Assembly: GCA_963989245.1 (NCBI GenBank)
Contig: OZ022351.1
Coordinates: 13,666,343-13,730,342, forward strand
DNA from: Nansenia antarctica
Lineage: Eukaryota > Chordata > Actinopteri > Argentiniformes > Microstomatidae
DNA length: 64,000 nucleotides
Direction: 5' to 3'
Below, piece by piece: positions 13,676-24,947 of the stretch (its first letter is position 1; every line of letters begins with the position of its first letter). The notes beneath the pieces were generated by a model, which was given only the letters and a program-made list of their open reading frames with translations, was not told the DNA's origin and did no database searches. The translations under genes were made by a program, and so were the position numbers.

Positions 13676-13882
13676 TAAATGGGTTGCATTTATATAACGC
13701 CTTATTCCAAAGTGCTTTTACAATGAGCTCTCATTCAGCGCCGTCCCCGCTCATTGGGAGCAATTTGGGGTTCAGTGTCTTGCCCAAGGACACCTTGACA
13801 CGTGGCCAGCCGGGGATCAAACCGCGAACCGCCGACCTTGCGATCATTAGACGCCGGCTCTACCTCCGGAGCCACAGCCGCA
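13676..13882 (-). repeat. SINE family A, copy 3
   Basis: The minus strand carries the same head (GCGGCTGTGGCTCCGGAGG), the ATGATCGCAAGG segment and the TTGGGCAAGACACTGAACC body as the copy at 49342. It has a short internal deletion before the 3' part (AGCGCTTT-like end and TATATAA). Confidence 0.8.
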
Positions 13883-16012
13883 AAAAACACGCATGTCTTG
13901 CATGCAAGCTTCCCATGCTCTCATAGACTTCACACCTGAATGCCGTTCGAACACAAATGAGAGGGTCAAAAGATCAGATCCGGTGAGTAAATAAACACAA
14001 CAATGTCATTGTCCTTACTACAACTACATTCATCAGGTCTTTGAGGAAGTCATGCTACCATGCCAGATGGACACAAACGCAGATGGTTTCATCCAATGAG
14101 AGAGTCGTACTACAAATTCCCCACGTCACCCTGTTTTGATGCAATGTCCACTGCACAAGCAGACCCGATTGTAGCTTTCAAACTGGGCTTGTAGCTTTCA
14201 AACTGGGCTTGCAACCCTTCAATACGTAACAGTAAGACATTTTAATAATCATGATTTTCGCTAGATCTATTAAAAAGGCAGCTATGGTCCTGCCAGAATT
14301 CTTTAATTTCATGGTTCAAAACCGATATGGTTTAGATGGGGATATATTCTATCTAGGCTATATGTATCTACATACATATAGGCACATAATATTCTATGTA
14401 GCTATATTATATAATATAATTATTCTAAGCATGAATTCAAATTGGACACGATCGTGTCTCCTCTGTAACCGACTCACACTCTGCGAGTAGAGGCGTCAAG
14501 TTCACCACAAATGACCTGCGTTTACAGCCGATCAGGAGATTGACATTTGGACGTGAGATTCTGGCGATTTCGTGGCTGGAATCGCACCGTGTCTGCCGGG
14601 TTTTATCCAATGATGTTATCCCGGCTGATACGTTTCTGCAGTATGCTGGACCCCACCAGGAGGCCAAGAGAGGACATCCCTAAAGCCTGGGACTTTCGTG
14701 ACCACTCATTAATCAGGGACCCCCACCCACACTGACGCAGGGGGACCCAGGGGGACCCACCCAGACCCATAAAACCCTGCAGTAACTGACTAACTAGTGA
14801 TGTGTGGGATTCCCATTAGGGAAGACATTTTGTTGCATAGCGTTTTGGAAACTCATGGTATATGGAGTTGAGTTATTTGTGTTATTACACAAGTGGAATG
14901 GACAGTCCTTATTCCACTTTTGTAGTAACACACATATCTCAAACTAAAACCACATAGGGATCATTGGACCTTGTGGTAATTTTTTATTTATTGTAGAATC
15001 GTTTCCAGCACGGTTATAGGTTTAGGTTGTTTTTTTGTTTTTTTAACGACCACTGTTATGTGAATAACGGTTTATCTGATTCCGACTCACAGACCGGTCT
15101 CGCAACAATGCTGGTGTTAATGAGCGGTGACTCATTTCATTGGTCACTTCCTATGCAGCTTTCCAACTCTCCGGGCTTTCAGCATGAATACGTTTGCCAA
15201 AGACACCACCCCATCATATCACACTCTCACATCACTGGCCTGTGTCCTAACAACACACTGATCTGGTCACCGTTACTGGTACATCTTCGAACAGCAGATA
15301 CAGCAGTTTGGATTAGAAACCAAACAATTACTAACGGGGTCAAAGTAAAGATCACATATGCTATTACTGAATAAATAAGGAACAAATCCAACATTTTTAA
15401 GAAGAATCTACTCATTGATTCAACAGAAAGCAAAAACATCAGGCAGAAAATGAAGTGTATCCAAATCCAAAGTATAGAATATAGAACTAAATGAGGACAA
15501 AATGCTTCCTCTTTCCAACACTTATGGAGGGCACTGTATGTCCACCCCTGGTTATTATGTTCGTCCAGAGTCGACAGCTGATCACTATGGGCTTACAACC
15601 TTCCTTACTTCTAATAGTCCGCATGATCCATGTGGAAAGGCCAAGCCAACTTCTCCATCACTCAGCTCACACTGTCCCCGAAACAGCTGCCAAATTCCAA
15701 ATCAACCTCTATCCCTTAACCCCTAGCCACCCCTGTCCTCTAAATTGGAAAAATATTGAAACAGCAAATGAAATGGGCTGGGCAAAAGTCCACCCAGTCT
15801 ATCATATGGCAAAGTGAAGCAATGTACCATATTGAACTTATCCATTAATATCCAATCTTTTCAGATCAACAGGACTAATGGGTCAGAGGAACCTTCTAGT
15901 AAGAATGTAATTGCATTAGTGATGGAGAGAGGCTGTGTGGAGGTTTTGTGAAACAACTGTTAACAGCTGTGGGACAGACTCTTCGCATTAAACTCACACC
16001 AGATTAACCAAA

Positions 16013-16042
16013 CACACACACACACAGACACACACAGACACA

Positions 16043-16088
<46 letters not shown>
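16013..16088. repeat. (CA)n microsatellite with interruptions
   Basis: CA tract with GACACACA interruptions. Confidence 0.95.
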
Positions 16089-16090
<2 letters not shown>

Positions 16091-16535
16091 GATGACAGAC
16101 ACCCTTTGGCCTGCATCACGTCATGCCTTCCACAGCACACCCAGTGAACAGTCCTGTGGAGGGGCCTGGCAGGATGGGTGGACCCCCGCGCCCCCCCCTC
16201 TCTGAGCAGCACTCCCACAAGTGCAGAGAGGGACATCACAGACTGCGCCTCTGGCAACGAAAATCCCCCCTTGCAAAGTCCACCACCAGAAGGAAAAATC
16301 ATTAACTTATCTGAAAGGGGAATTGAATAAATAAGTTGAAGAGATTTTGTCCCCCAATGGTGTCGCCCATTTTTCAAGAAGGAAGAGTACATAAGCTATT
16401 ATGAAATGTTTTGATACATTTGACATTTGCAATAACACATTACACAACTACACATAAACCGTGTTTAGTCCATTCTGTAAATGCTCTCAGCATCCTTATG
16501 AGTGAAGAGAGAAGGCATGCATGTTACTCCCTTAC

Positions 16536-16692
16536 CATCCATATTCTCCCTGTCGCTGATGTGCTGGAGGTTGCAGCCGGTGTCCTCCCTGCTGAGCTCC
16601 GGTTCGGGGCGGTAGGGCTCGAGCCTCGAATGGTGGTTGTTCCTCCGGTGCTTGGGGCTGGACGAGACGCAGCAGGAGGTAGTGTTCCCCAT
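16536..16692 (-). CDS. ccny: cyclin Y, coding exon 1
   Basis: This is the first coding exon of cyclin Y, a membrane-anchored cyclin that recruits CDK14/CDK16-type kinases to the plasma membrane and promotes Wnt co-receptor phosphorylation (family knowledge). The minus-strand frame starts MGNTTSCCVSSSPK. Gly2 is the N-myristoylation site and the Cys-Cys pair following it fits palmitoylation. The exon goes on through an arginine-rich stretch to REDTGCNLQHISDRENMD. It ends after 52 codons plus one base at a GTAAGG donor; the frame continues into the intron only as noise. Cyclin-box exons were not found in the window. The next gene upstream on the same strand side is crem, and this neighbourhood matches the mammalian one. 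A ccny-like paralogue is possible, but synteny favours ccny. Confidence 0.92.
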
Positions 16693-18425
16693 CCTTTAGG
16701 TCACTGTGGTAGAAGCCCCACTGGATCGCTACAATGTTATATTCCGTTATATTTTAGTGGACCACGATACGCACCGATGGAAAAAACTGGGCGGTAACGT
16801 GCAATACTTGGGTAGCGCAGGATAGAACTGCAAAGAATCTCCGATCGGTTACGTTACACACCCTTGTCCGGTCCCTGATTTGCAGCAGCTGTTAATGCAA
16901 AGCCATTAAAAAAAAAAAAACTAGACAATTAAATCAGTATGGTGGTGGTACTCCCCCCTCTCTGCCAAATCTCTCGGAGTTCTCCGAAATCTGCTCTGCA
17001 CTCTCCCACGCACGCACCAGAGTTGGTGTTTAGTCTAGTTACAATTCAACTCGAATGTTGCAATGTTGTTCTCGTTTCATCACTAATAGAGTAAGTGAGT
17101 TAAGCCTCCGATCAAAACGGAATACGCGCACTACATGGTGGACGACGCAGCCCCAAAAGCGCAACACTGTTCAGCCTTTTGATCGAAAAGGTTCCGGTTC
17201 AAGTGGGTGGATACAAACTAGCGAGCACCCGATGGGGATGTGGGACTAGTGCAATACAGTAGCCTGCCTAGTAGGCCTGTTTACTCTCTCCCCTGAAGCA
17301 AGGCAGACACTGTTGGTTTAAAACAATAACATAATAATAATAATAATAATATGTTGTTGTTGTTGTTGTTGTTGTCTCTTTACCTAACCACATGACAAAT
17401 CGTGACGTTAGAATTATAAGGTTCTATTTCCATTTTTCTCAAAATCGAGTTTTTTACATAATCTGATCCAATAGGTGTTTATTAATGCCTGTGTGGTGTT
17501 ATTTTAAAATGTTGACATTTTTGAGTTAGTAATTAATCAAATACAAAGGTTTCATCTCACGAAACATAATGGAATGTAAAAACGTTGACGCTCAATATCT
17601 CTGAACTACCCTAAACGGAGATAGAACCTTATCATTCTAAACTCACGACATGACAAATCAAAAGTGATACAGCTACTTAAGTCTTAACCTTGTGATCAGT
17701 GAATCTGTTGGGTTTTATGCTTCTGAATCTGACACTGTAGGCTACTAGGCTGGATTTACACATTATTAACCCAATATACCTGTTTTGTTTGTTTAAAAGA
17801 CCATGGACCACTGCATTCAATCTCTCATCTTTTTCCTGACCCTTTTCATAATAGTCATAATCACACAACAAATAACACACTTTTGTTTTTATAAAAGCTG
17901 GACAACATTGATAGTTCTGATGGTTTTGTGTAATTCAAAATGTTTCACATTATTCCAACTAGTGATATTTGTAGACTGATCAGACAGAATTAGGCTAATG
18001 CTCTCAATGACTGTGATATTAAATTGGCAATCCTCTAAAATCATCATCAGCTAATCATCTAGGATTAGTGATAGTTAATGTAAACAACGGGTGAATCCTG
18101 ATTTATTATTTATTGAAGGAAAGTCAATTCCTTTTTAGCCAATGCTACATCTGCAATGCTCAGATTGCTTTTACAGACTGACTATCTTCATGAAAATGGA
18201 AAAGAATGTAGTTATTTGCTACAGCATTTTACTGTTATGTCTGTATTGTAGGCATATCAAAGCTATTTGTGGTGCTTTACTACATCCTACTGGTCTACAA
18301 AAGCCATTACTTTTAGTCAGATACAGGCAATCTTTTTAGGTTTTGCTTACTCAAGTTGGTAGTCAGAGAACTGCTAACTTATTAGCAGGAGCAGTACATT
18401 GAGGATAGGGATATGAGCATGTTAT
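16693..18425. other. ccny 5' flank / intergenic
   Basis: This is the presumed ccny promoter and 5' untranslated region (minus strand) followed by ordinary intergenic sequence. It contains MITE copy B and a small (AAT)n/(GTT)n cluster at 17331-17374. No TATA box or transcript start could be assigned. Confidence 0.5.
17399..17647 (-). mobile_element. MITE family M1, copy B, with 9-bp flanking duplication
   Basis: This is the same family as copy A but in the opposite orientation. It starts TCGTGACGTTAGAATTATAA and ends CATTCTAAACTCACGA. The nine bases CATGACAAA occur immediately on both sides. A 9-bp target duplication would fit Mutator-like elements, or possibly another cut-and-paste superfamily. 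Confidence 0.8.
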
Positions 18426-18430
18426 ATACT
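18426..18430. other. BEL/Pao target-site duplication, left
   Basis: ATACT directly abuts the left LTR and is repeated exactly at 23838-23842. Five bases is the usual duplication size for this superfamily. Confidence 0.95.
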
Positions 18431-18936
18431 TGTTCTGTCTACTAACGCCGACAGAAAGGCTGGACTGAGGGACACGGATACCATTCAACTCGTTTTTCTT
18501 ATTCTTTATGAAAATTGAATAGATTGTAAAACCTGCGAATGCAGACAACAAAACATACATAAATACACAGCTCTGACACATTCAAAGACTAAAACAAAGC
18601 ATATAAATGTTACACAAAACACGCATCAAACACACTAACCGTGGCATCCCTCAAGTCCTGGCATCACACAATGAACCCCTACGCACGGTCTCCCACTATT
18701 TAAGCACCTAATCACAGCCCCCAATATCCCTACGCATAACGGATCTATATAATCAAACAATTCCCACGCAGTTATGAGGCATAACTCAAAATAATGTTAC
18801 AAGTATCTAATAATTTGATTAATTAATAATAACTAATAATTATTCAAATAACATTTAAAATAACATTTCACATTTGTCCCATTTTATAGGCTAAAACATG
18901 CACAATGAACACACCCCATCCTAACTGGACAGTACA
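18431..18936 (-). repeat. BEL/Pao 3' LTR
   Basis: 506-bp terminal repeat with TG...CA ends, identical to 23332-23837 except for one base (C at 18649, A at 23550). On the minus strand it is preceded by a purine-rich GGTGGGAGG tract at 18937-18945, the likely plus-strand primer. Confidence 0.97.
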
Positions 18937-18974
18937 CCTCCCACCTAGCCGATCTAGCTACTAGTCTAGGGAGG

Positions 18975-21900
18975 CTACCAATGTCCCTTGTTCCTCAATG
19001 GGGAGGAGAACAACCATCCTCCTGACATCCCGGTGGAGGACGACCCCGGGCAGCTTGCCAGAGCCTTTCTTTTCTCTTTTTCGGTCCTCACGTTAGCTTG
19101 GGCCCTGGTGAGCGCTCCTGAGAAGGCCTTCCGTTTGAGCTTGTTCACACTTTCTCGAGCATCAGCTGCCACTTCTGCCGCTGATTTCACGGGCCACTCC
19201 TCAAAAGGCTTCTCCAGGAATCCAGGTCCATTCTGCCACAGAGAATTTTCGCTCAGTTCTTCAGGAACTGCTCCTCTTGTGATGATGTCGGCCACATTGC
19301 ACTCACCGGGGATCCACGACCACTCGGTTGGAGACCCTGTCTTCCCAGGGTCCCACGTTTCCTTGGCTGAGTTCCCGCCTCCTGCCTCTTGGAAGGCTCT
19401 TCTTACAAGGATGTTTCCTTTTTGTTTGGCCGGGGACACCAGGCCAATTGGATTGTATAGGCCAGCCACTTGGCTCAGCAGCTCTCTCCTTGACAAGCCG
19501 TTGGGTGTACTCTCCCGGACTTCTTCTACCTTGAGGTTGAGGCCTGTCCTCATCTTTCCTTTTCTCTTGGAGAAGTATACTGATGTCATCACGTAGAGCT
19601 GGTCGGAATCCACGAGATACCCAATGCCAAGGGCCTTATTATCCTCGTCTTTCAGCTGATTCGGTAGCATCAGGGTTTTGGATGTCGCTCCAGGCCTCTC
19701 CCCTCCACAGGTTCTGGCGCCGTCCTTTCTCCTCCCACCTTGGCCAGACCGGACCCACGGCTTTAGAAAGAATCCTCCAGCGCTCAAGATCTCCTCCACT
19801 CCACTCGTGATGGTGTCGAGCATCTTCAGATCATCATGGGAAGTCAAGATGTCGTCGACGTAGCTGTCTTTCTCCAAGACACGACGCTCTTCCTCCCTTT
19901 CAATGAACTGAGGTAGCCCTGCTGTCTCCCTCATTGCCAGTTGAGCAATGCAACCAGCAGGACGGTCTCCAATGTTCACCCTCGTGATGGCGTACTCCCC
20001 GATGTCCTCTTCAGGATCGTCTTCCAACACTTCTTTGTTGGTTGCCATTGAGCTCTGGACTCTGGAGTTGCTTTCCTGCCTCAGTCCACTCTCCCTGGTC
20101 TCTTCGCAGCACCCGATACACTTGACGATTTCCTCATACTTGGCCGCTGCTGTTCTCATTGATTGGGCGAAGTGTGTCTTGGACTCGTAGGTCACCGTCT
20201 CCACATCTTCAAACAGATTGGGATGCGTCCCACTCACAATCTTTCCAAGTGGGCCTTCCCACAGGACCAGGTCTCCTACTACCTTCACGGGACAGGGAAC
20301 CAGCCGCCCCTCTCTTTGGCTGATGAGGAGCTCAATACTCCTTGGCCGGACCAACTCCTGGGTCTTGACCTCGGGGAAGAACCTTTTCAGTTGCTGTGGC
20401 TCGATGGCATGGTGCACCTTGGCTATTTCATCTAAGCCGTAGCAGACCAACTGGTGGGCTCTTTCACCTTCCGGGGTCCTGAACCTCACCTTCAGGAGGT
20501 ACCTTCTGGTGTTGGCTGTCACAGTCATCCCTCCGACGCCCTGCACCACTAGCGTGATTTTCTCGCTCTTCAGGCCAAGCCTACTTGCAGCCGCGTGGGT
20601 AATGTAATTTGTATCTGATGCTAGGTCTATCAGAGCACCAATTTGTTGCCCGTCGTTAGCAGTGACCTCCAGGAGCATCATTATTACCGGACACTCCTTT
20701 ATTCCATTTTCTTCCAGGAGCTTCCCGGCTTTTGCTTTAGTGCAGCTCGTAACTGCTGTCTTATTTGTGAAGGCTTTCCTGACTTTTTGCGCAATCTCTG
20801 GAGCGAGTTGGGACAAGAGCTCTTCCTGTTCAACGGTTAACCTCCTTGCACGTTCAACGCCGCTACTTGGAGTTTCTCTCTTTTCCCCACCATCCCTCTT
20901 ACTGTCTCTACTGGGGCAGAGAAGGTAATGGTGGTCTGACGACTCTCCTTCTTTGCAGCCTCTCTTGGTGCAGAGGAATTTAAGGTTACACTCTCCGTCA
21001 GCGCCATGTGATGAAAGGCACAGCCGGCAGGCTCTAGACTTCTTCACCGCGGCCTTTCTTGCTGCCAAGTCGAGGCCTCTGAACTTCTTACAGGTGAACA
21101 GCCTACTTCTGTGTTTATCTTCGCACAGAACACAATTGTCATCAGCGCTGCCTCTCTCAGTGGCTCTAGTGAAAGCAAACTTCTTCCCAGTATTCTTCTC
21201 TGGGATCTCCGTGATCTCCATCTGCTCCAACTGTTCGAGGATGCTTTCCTGCTTTTGTAGGAAGTCCAGGAAGGTGTCAAAGTATCTCTCCGGCTGGAAA
21301 CCATTTCGGGGGTCTATTTTGAAAGTAAGCCACTCCTTTTTCAAAGTGAGTGGCAGTTTGTTCTCAATGGCTCCAGTCACCAGAGGGTTTTTGATGGCTA
21401 CTTCATTGTCAAGATCTTTAAGGTCTGCTAGAGCTTTCTCTGTGATTCGGATCAGATCAATCACCTTCCTGAATTGGTGCTCTTTGACTGGAGAAATCTT
21501 CTGCAGCTCTGCTACGATCAGGTTGGTGATTGCATTCTTGTTTCCGAAACGACTCTCTAGCACCCTGAAGACATCTTCGGCAGTATTGTGGCTCGCGAGC
21601 CTGAGATCCTTCACTATGGTCTCCTCTATACTTTCCAGAAGTTGAAACTTCTTAACTTCCGGAGACCCGGAGGGATCGCCTTGTTCCTGTAGGCTTTCCC
21701 AATCCTTCCTCCAGCGGTAGTATTCCCGAATGCTACCTCTAAACGTCGGGAGACTTGTAGGCTTCAGCCTCACTTTTGGAATGCCTCTCGTAGCTGCATT
21801 TCCACCCCGTGCGCCTGCTTGAGTCTCCTCCAACGCTTTTTGCTGGGCTTTAACAAGCTCTGCCCGTGCTTCAGTCTCCGCCTGTTGAGCCAGGATAAGC

Positions 21901-22625
21901 TGGGCGCGTCTGGCGCGTTCTTCCTCTTCAGCCCTCTGGCGGTCTCCTTCAGCTGTTGTGCGGCGGGCGCGGTCTTCTTCCTCAGTTGCCTTTCGAGCTT
22001 TTCCTATCTCGGCGTCTCTATCTCGCCTGAGCTTGTTCTTTGAGGACATTAAATGATGCAGCTGTCTCTCCACGTCTTCTATAGCAGCGACAGGGGCCCA
22101 GTCTCTCCAGACAGAGAGCTCTTTCTCTGCTCCTGTAGTGAGCTCCTCTAAATGGTGCACTTGTCTCTCATGGCAGTCATGGTCTAGCTGGCCCAATGGG
22201 ACCTCTTCTGTCTCTTCTTTAGCTCGTTCAGCCTCCCTGATCGCGAACAACACTCTTCTTTCACCGTATCTTGACCACAGATGGAGTTTTACGAGATCGC
22301 CAACCTTCGACAATTTAGTCATGCAGTCTTTGCTCACCTTCTCGATGTCTCTCGTCTGTTGTTCCGATAGTTTGGTGGGGTCCTCTTCCGCTTCTGCAAG
22401 CAGACCCTCTTCATAGCTACTATTGGCTTCCAGGAGCTTCTCAGCTTCATTAGAGAAAGCCTGCCACTGGACCTTTAATTCGCTCTCGACCATGGAGGGT
22501 GTAACGCGGAGCATGAAGGCAGATTTTTGGTTAAAGTTGGATTTAGCTGAATTTCTCTCCTTTTTCAGTTGAGCTACGGACTGGTCCTCTTCAGCCATTT
22601 TCCTTCTCTTTTCACAGGCTATCAA
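18975..22625 (-). CDS. BEL/Pao gag-pol polyprotein with in-frame deletions
   Basis: The open frame of 1216 residues runs without a stop. Residues 1-280 are charged and coiled-coil-like. About 290-440 match the gag-like DUF1759 region (LPTFRGSIREYYRW). A Cys/His-rich zinc-binding stretch spans about 498-570. About 640-780 is the retropepsin-like DUF1758 domain, with ALIDLASDT where the family usually has an aspartate-centred D-S/T-G-like loop. Only the back of the reverse transcriptase follows (about 878-955), with the catalytic YVDD at 922-925. Next come a shortened Pao A17-like region (SQVAGLYNPIGLVSPAK) and the end of the RNase H region (WIPGECNVADIITRG). The integrase is missing. Typical members are several hundred residues longer. 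The frame stays open across all the deletions. It ends 38 bases before the 3' LTR. Confidence 0.9.
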   Translation of the reverse strand: MIACEKRRKMAEEDQSVAQLKKERNSAKSNFNQKSAFMLRVTPSMVESELKVQWQAFSNEAEKLLEANSSYEEGLLAEAEEDPTKLSEQQTRDIEKVSKDCMTKLSKVGDLVKLHLWSRYGERRVLFAIREAERAKEETEEVPLGQLDHDCHERQVHHLEELTTGAEKELSVWRDWAPVAAIEDVERQLHHLMSSKNKLRRDRDAEIGKARKATEEEDRARRTTAEGDRQRAEEEERARRAQLILAQQAETEARAELVKAQQKALEETQAGARGGNAATRGIPKVRLKPTSLPTFRGSIREYYRWRKDWESLQEQGDPSGSPEVKKFQLLESIEETIVKDLRLASHNTAEDVFRVLESRFGNKNAITNLIVAELQKISPVKEHQFRKVIDLIRITEKALADLKDLDNEVAIKNPLVTGAIENKLPLTLKKEWLTFKIDPRNGFQPERYFDTFLDFLQKQESILEQLEQMEITEIPEKNTGKKFAFTRATERGSADDNCVLCEDKHRSRLFTCKKFRGLDLAARKAAVKKSRACRLCLSSHGADGECNLKFLCTKRGCKEGESSDHHYLLCPSRDSKRDGGEKRETPSSGVERARRLTVEQEELLSQLAPEIAQKVRKAFTNKTAVTSCTKAKAGKLLEENGIKECPVIMMLLEVTANDGQQIGALIDLASDTNYITHAAASRLGLKSEKITLVVQGVGGMTVTANTRRYLLKVRFRTPEGERAHQLVCYGLDEIAKVHHAIEPQQLKRFFPEVKTQELVRPRSIELLISQREGRLVPCPVKVVGDLVLWEGPLGKIVSGTHPNLFEDVETVTYESKTHFAQSMRTAAAKYEEIVKCIGCCEETRESGLRQESNSRVQSSMATNKEVLEDDPEEDIGEYAITRVNIGDRPAGCIAQLAMRETAGLPQFIEREEERRVLEKDSYVDDILTSHDDLKMLDTITSGVEEILSAGGFFLKPWVRSGQGGRRKDGARTCGGERPGATSKTLMLPNQLKDEDNKALGIGYLVDSDQLYVMTSVYFSKRKGKMRTGLNLKVEEVRESTPNGLSRRELLSQVAGLYNPIGLVSPAKQKGNILVRRAFQEAGGGNSAKETWDPGKTGSPTEWSWIPGECNVADIITRGAVPEELSENSLWQNGPGFLEKPFEEWPVKSAAEVAADARESVNKLKRKAFSGALTRAQANVRTEKEKRKALASCPGSSSTGMSGGWLFSSPLRNKGHW

Positions 22626-22749
22626 TGTTTAAATATTTATTCAAACTCTGCTGTTATTTTCTTTAACAGATTAAAGTCCCTTCAAACTGCTCACTTAGTG
22701 TTTTTATTTCGTTTTATTCAACTGTGACGTTTTACAGTCAAAACTGACA

Positions 22750-22890
22750 TTTATTTACTGCCAGAATAAATGGGACTCTTATTTTGAAACTCCGGATCTT
22801 CTGTGTATTTTAACTTCCTGGTTACTTCAAGAATAAATGGGACTCTTATTTTGAAACTCCGGATCTTCTGCGTATATTTACTTCCTGGTT
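22750..22890. repeat. 70-bp tandem duplication in the retrotransposon leader
   Basis: Two copies of a block containing AATAAATGGGACTCTTATTT and ACTCCGGATCTTCTG, each ending TTACTTCCTGGTT or close to it, lie just upstream of the gag start. Confidence 0.85.
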
Positions 22891-23331
22891 GCTGCGACGC
22901 ACTAGGGCTCCTCCTCCTTTCACAGTTTGGATATATCACTCCGCCGGTTAGCCACTTTAGCAGACACAGTCAGTCCCACGTTAATTACTCTGGCTAGCAA
23001 GGCAAGTCTCTATAAACATCCAGCTTGAATTAGTTCGTTGGTCAGTGCTGTTGCTTACCCGACCGCTTTCCTGGTCTTGCTGTCCTCTCTCGCTGTCTCG
23101 CGCTGCCGACACTGTCTCATGTCCAGTAGGCTCTGCACAGACACGCTTCACAGACAGCACACCTGGCTAGCTAGCTCCGGTTAATTGCAGTCACTTTTCC
23201 GAGTTCCCTCGACGCTTGTATTCGTCCCGCGGAGAACTCCTCTCTGAATGTGGCTGTCAATTTACTTCTCCACCACCTCGGGAATCTTTTCAAAGATATT
23301 TCTTTGATGCCCGGGCCGTAGGTTTTACAAT

Positions 23332-23837
23332 TGTTCTGTCTACTAACGCCGACAGAAAGGCTGGACTGAGGGACACGGATACCATTCAACTCGTTTTTCT
23401 TATTCTTTATGAAAATTGAATAGATTGTAAAACCTGCGAATGCAGACAACAAAACATACATAAATACACAGCTCTGACACATTCAAAGACTAAAACAAAG
23501 CATATAAATGTTACACAAAACACGCATCAAACACACTAACCGTGGCATCACTCAAGTCCTGGCATCACACAATGAACCCCTACGCACGGTCTCCCACTAT
23601 TTAAGCACCTAATCACAGCCCCCAATATCCCTACGCATAACGGATCTATATAATCAAACAATTCCCACGCAGTTATGAGGCATAACTCAAAATAATGTTA
23701 CAAGTATCTAATAATTTGATTAATTAATAATAACTAATAATTATTCAAATAACATTTAAAATAACATTTCACATTTGTCCCATTTTATAGGCTAAAACAT
23801 GCACAATGAACACACCCCATCCTAACTGGACAGTACA
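23332..23837 (-). repeat. BEL/Pao 5' LTR
   Basis: Partner of 18431-18936 (505 of 506 bases identical). On the minus strand this is the upstream LTR and would hold the promoter. A GCTTAAATAG motif about mid-repeat is a possible TATA-like box. Confidence 0.97.
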
Positions 23838-23842
23838 ATACT
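23838..23842. other. BEL/Pao target-site duplication, right
   Basis: ATACT, an exact copy of 18426-18430. Confidence 0.95.
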
Positions 23843-23934
23843 GATCCACCTTCTGTAATAAACAAGGTGAAAGAGAAGGCGTGAAGCCGACAAGAGTTGA
23901 AGAGCTAGGCCTTTCTTTCAACACTACACTTTTG

Positions 23935-24280
23935 GCGCTTTTCCACTATCGGCCCGGCTCGGCTCGGGTCGGCTCGCTTCGGCACGCTTCGGGACGCTTT
24001 TGAACAGTTCTGGTTTTCCACTATACACAAGAGACCAGGAACGAGTAGGAGGAGTAGGCGATAGTAGGCGGAGTTACGCGTCATAAAAGCGCGCCATGGT
24101 GGTGATGTATATTTTCACGAGACACAACACAGCCACAACAATAGCAACATGGAGGAACTTGAAGCTATCGTATACTTTTTCCTCGGCATGTGGTATATTA
24201 TTAACCGTGGTTTTTTGGAGAGAAAGAGAAAGAGAGAGAGGAAGCTATGTACACATAATAAAGTCATGTTTTCTGAACCC
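23935..24280 (+). mobile_element. DNA-transposon fragment, possibly PIF/Harbinger-like
   Basis: The GCGCTTTTCCACTATCGGC terminus followed by repeated CGGCTCGG units resembles element ends seen in fish. The short frame starting at 24149 (MEELEAIVYFF, then a Lys/Arg-rich stretch) recalls the start of Harbinger nuclease frames. No opposite terminus was found. Tentative. Confidence 0.3.
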
Positions 24281-24767
24281 TTAAAACCACTGCCTTCACT
24301 TGTCTGCTTTATGAACTGTAGTATCATTGTGTGCCGTGTTATTCACGGACAAACACGGTGCCCGGAGGCACCCTTTGCGGGTTAATAACTGTGATTTACC
24401 GTGGGTTAGGATAACAATTCAAACGTGTCCGGATAGGGGAGAGGACAGGGAACCCGAAACCATTTGAATGGTGTCGATTCTACACTCCTATCACGGTCGA
24501 CACAGCGCGGAGCGAATTCCCTGTTAAAACTTTTCTCTCCCCCCGCTGTCAACGGGAGTTTCATCCAGCAGCAAGCGGTGCTGCGAGCAGCAGCGGGTGA
24601 ACTCCCGGTTCATTGAGTTTACGGTTAAAAGCATAACTTCTCGGGGTGTAAAGCACTCTCTCTATTTCGGGCTAAACTGTGCAGTGTAGCCGGCGTCCTG
24701 GTTCCTCCAGCAACCGGACACTTCCATAAATAACAAATATGTAATATGTAAATATGTATAATACCAC

Positions 24768-24865
24768 GTTCATTGATAAAATTACGCCAGGGATGGAAAG
24801 GTGTGATGGCAGTTTTAGAAGGGGGATGATGAAGCGCTGGACTATGGAACGGCACAGCACAGCAC
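24768..24865 (+). repeat. dispersed repeat R1, copy 1
   Basis: A block from GTTCATTGATAAAA through AGAAGGGGGATGATGAAG to GGCACAGCAC is repeated with about 80-85% identity in the same orientation at 28984-29082. It belongs to an unidentified repeat family. Confidence 0.7.
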
Positions 24866-24947
24866 AACGGGGGGAAATGCGATAAGAATTATGTCAAAAT
24901 GCAGCACCATCATGCACAGATCAGCCTTAAAACATGTAACGTTATAT

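Larger units (their letters stand above)
18431..23837 (-). mobile_element. BEL/Pao LTR retrotransposon, complete but internally deleted
   Basis: A 5,407-bp element with 506-bp LTRs, a 5-bp target duplication (ATACT), a polypurine tract and one long gag-pol frame on the minus strand. A leader of about 700 bases (22626-23331) separates the 5' LTR from the frame and contains a 70-bp tandem duplication near 22750-22890. The primer-binding site next to the 5' LTR could not be matched to a tRNA. Reverse transcriptase is truncated and the integrase is absent, so the copy cannot be autonomous. One LTR difference in 506 bases points to very recent insertion. No envelope gene is present. Confidence 0.95.

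Noticed and set aside
24096..24385. A short gene starting at 24096 or 24149
   Set aside because: The frames have a low-complexity Arg/Glu stretch and lie in transposon-like sequence. There is no convincing continuation.
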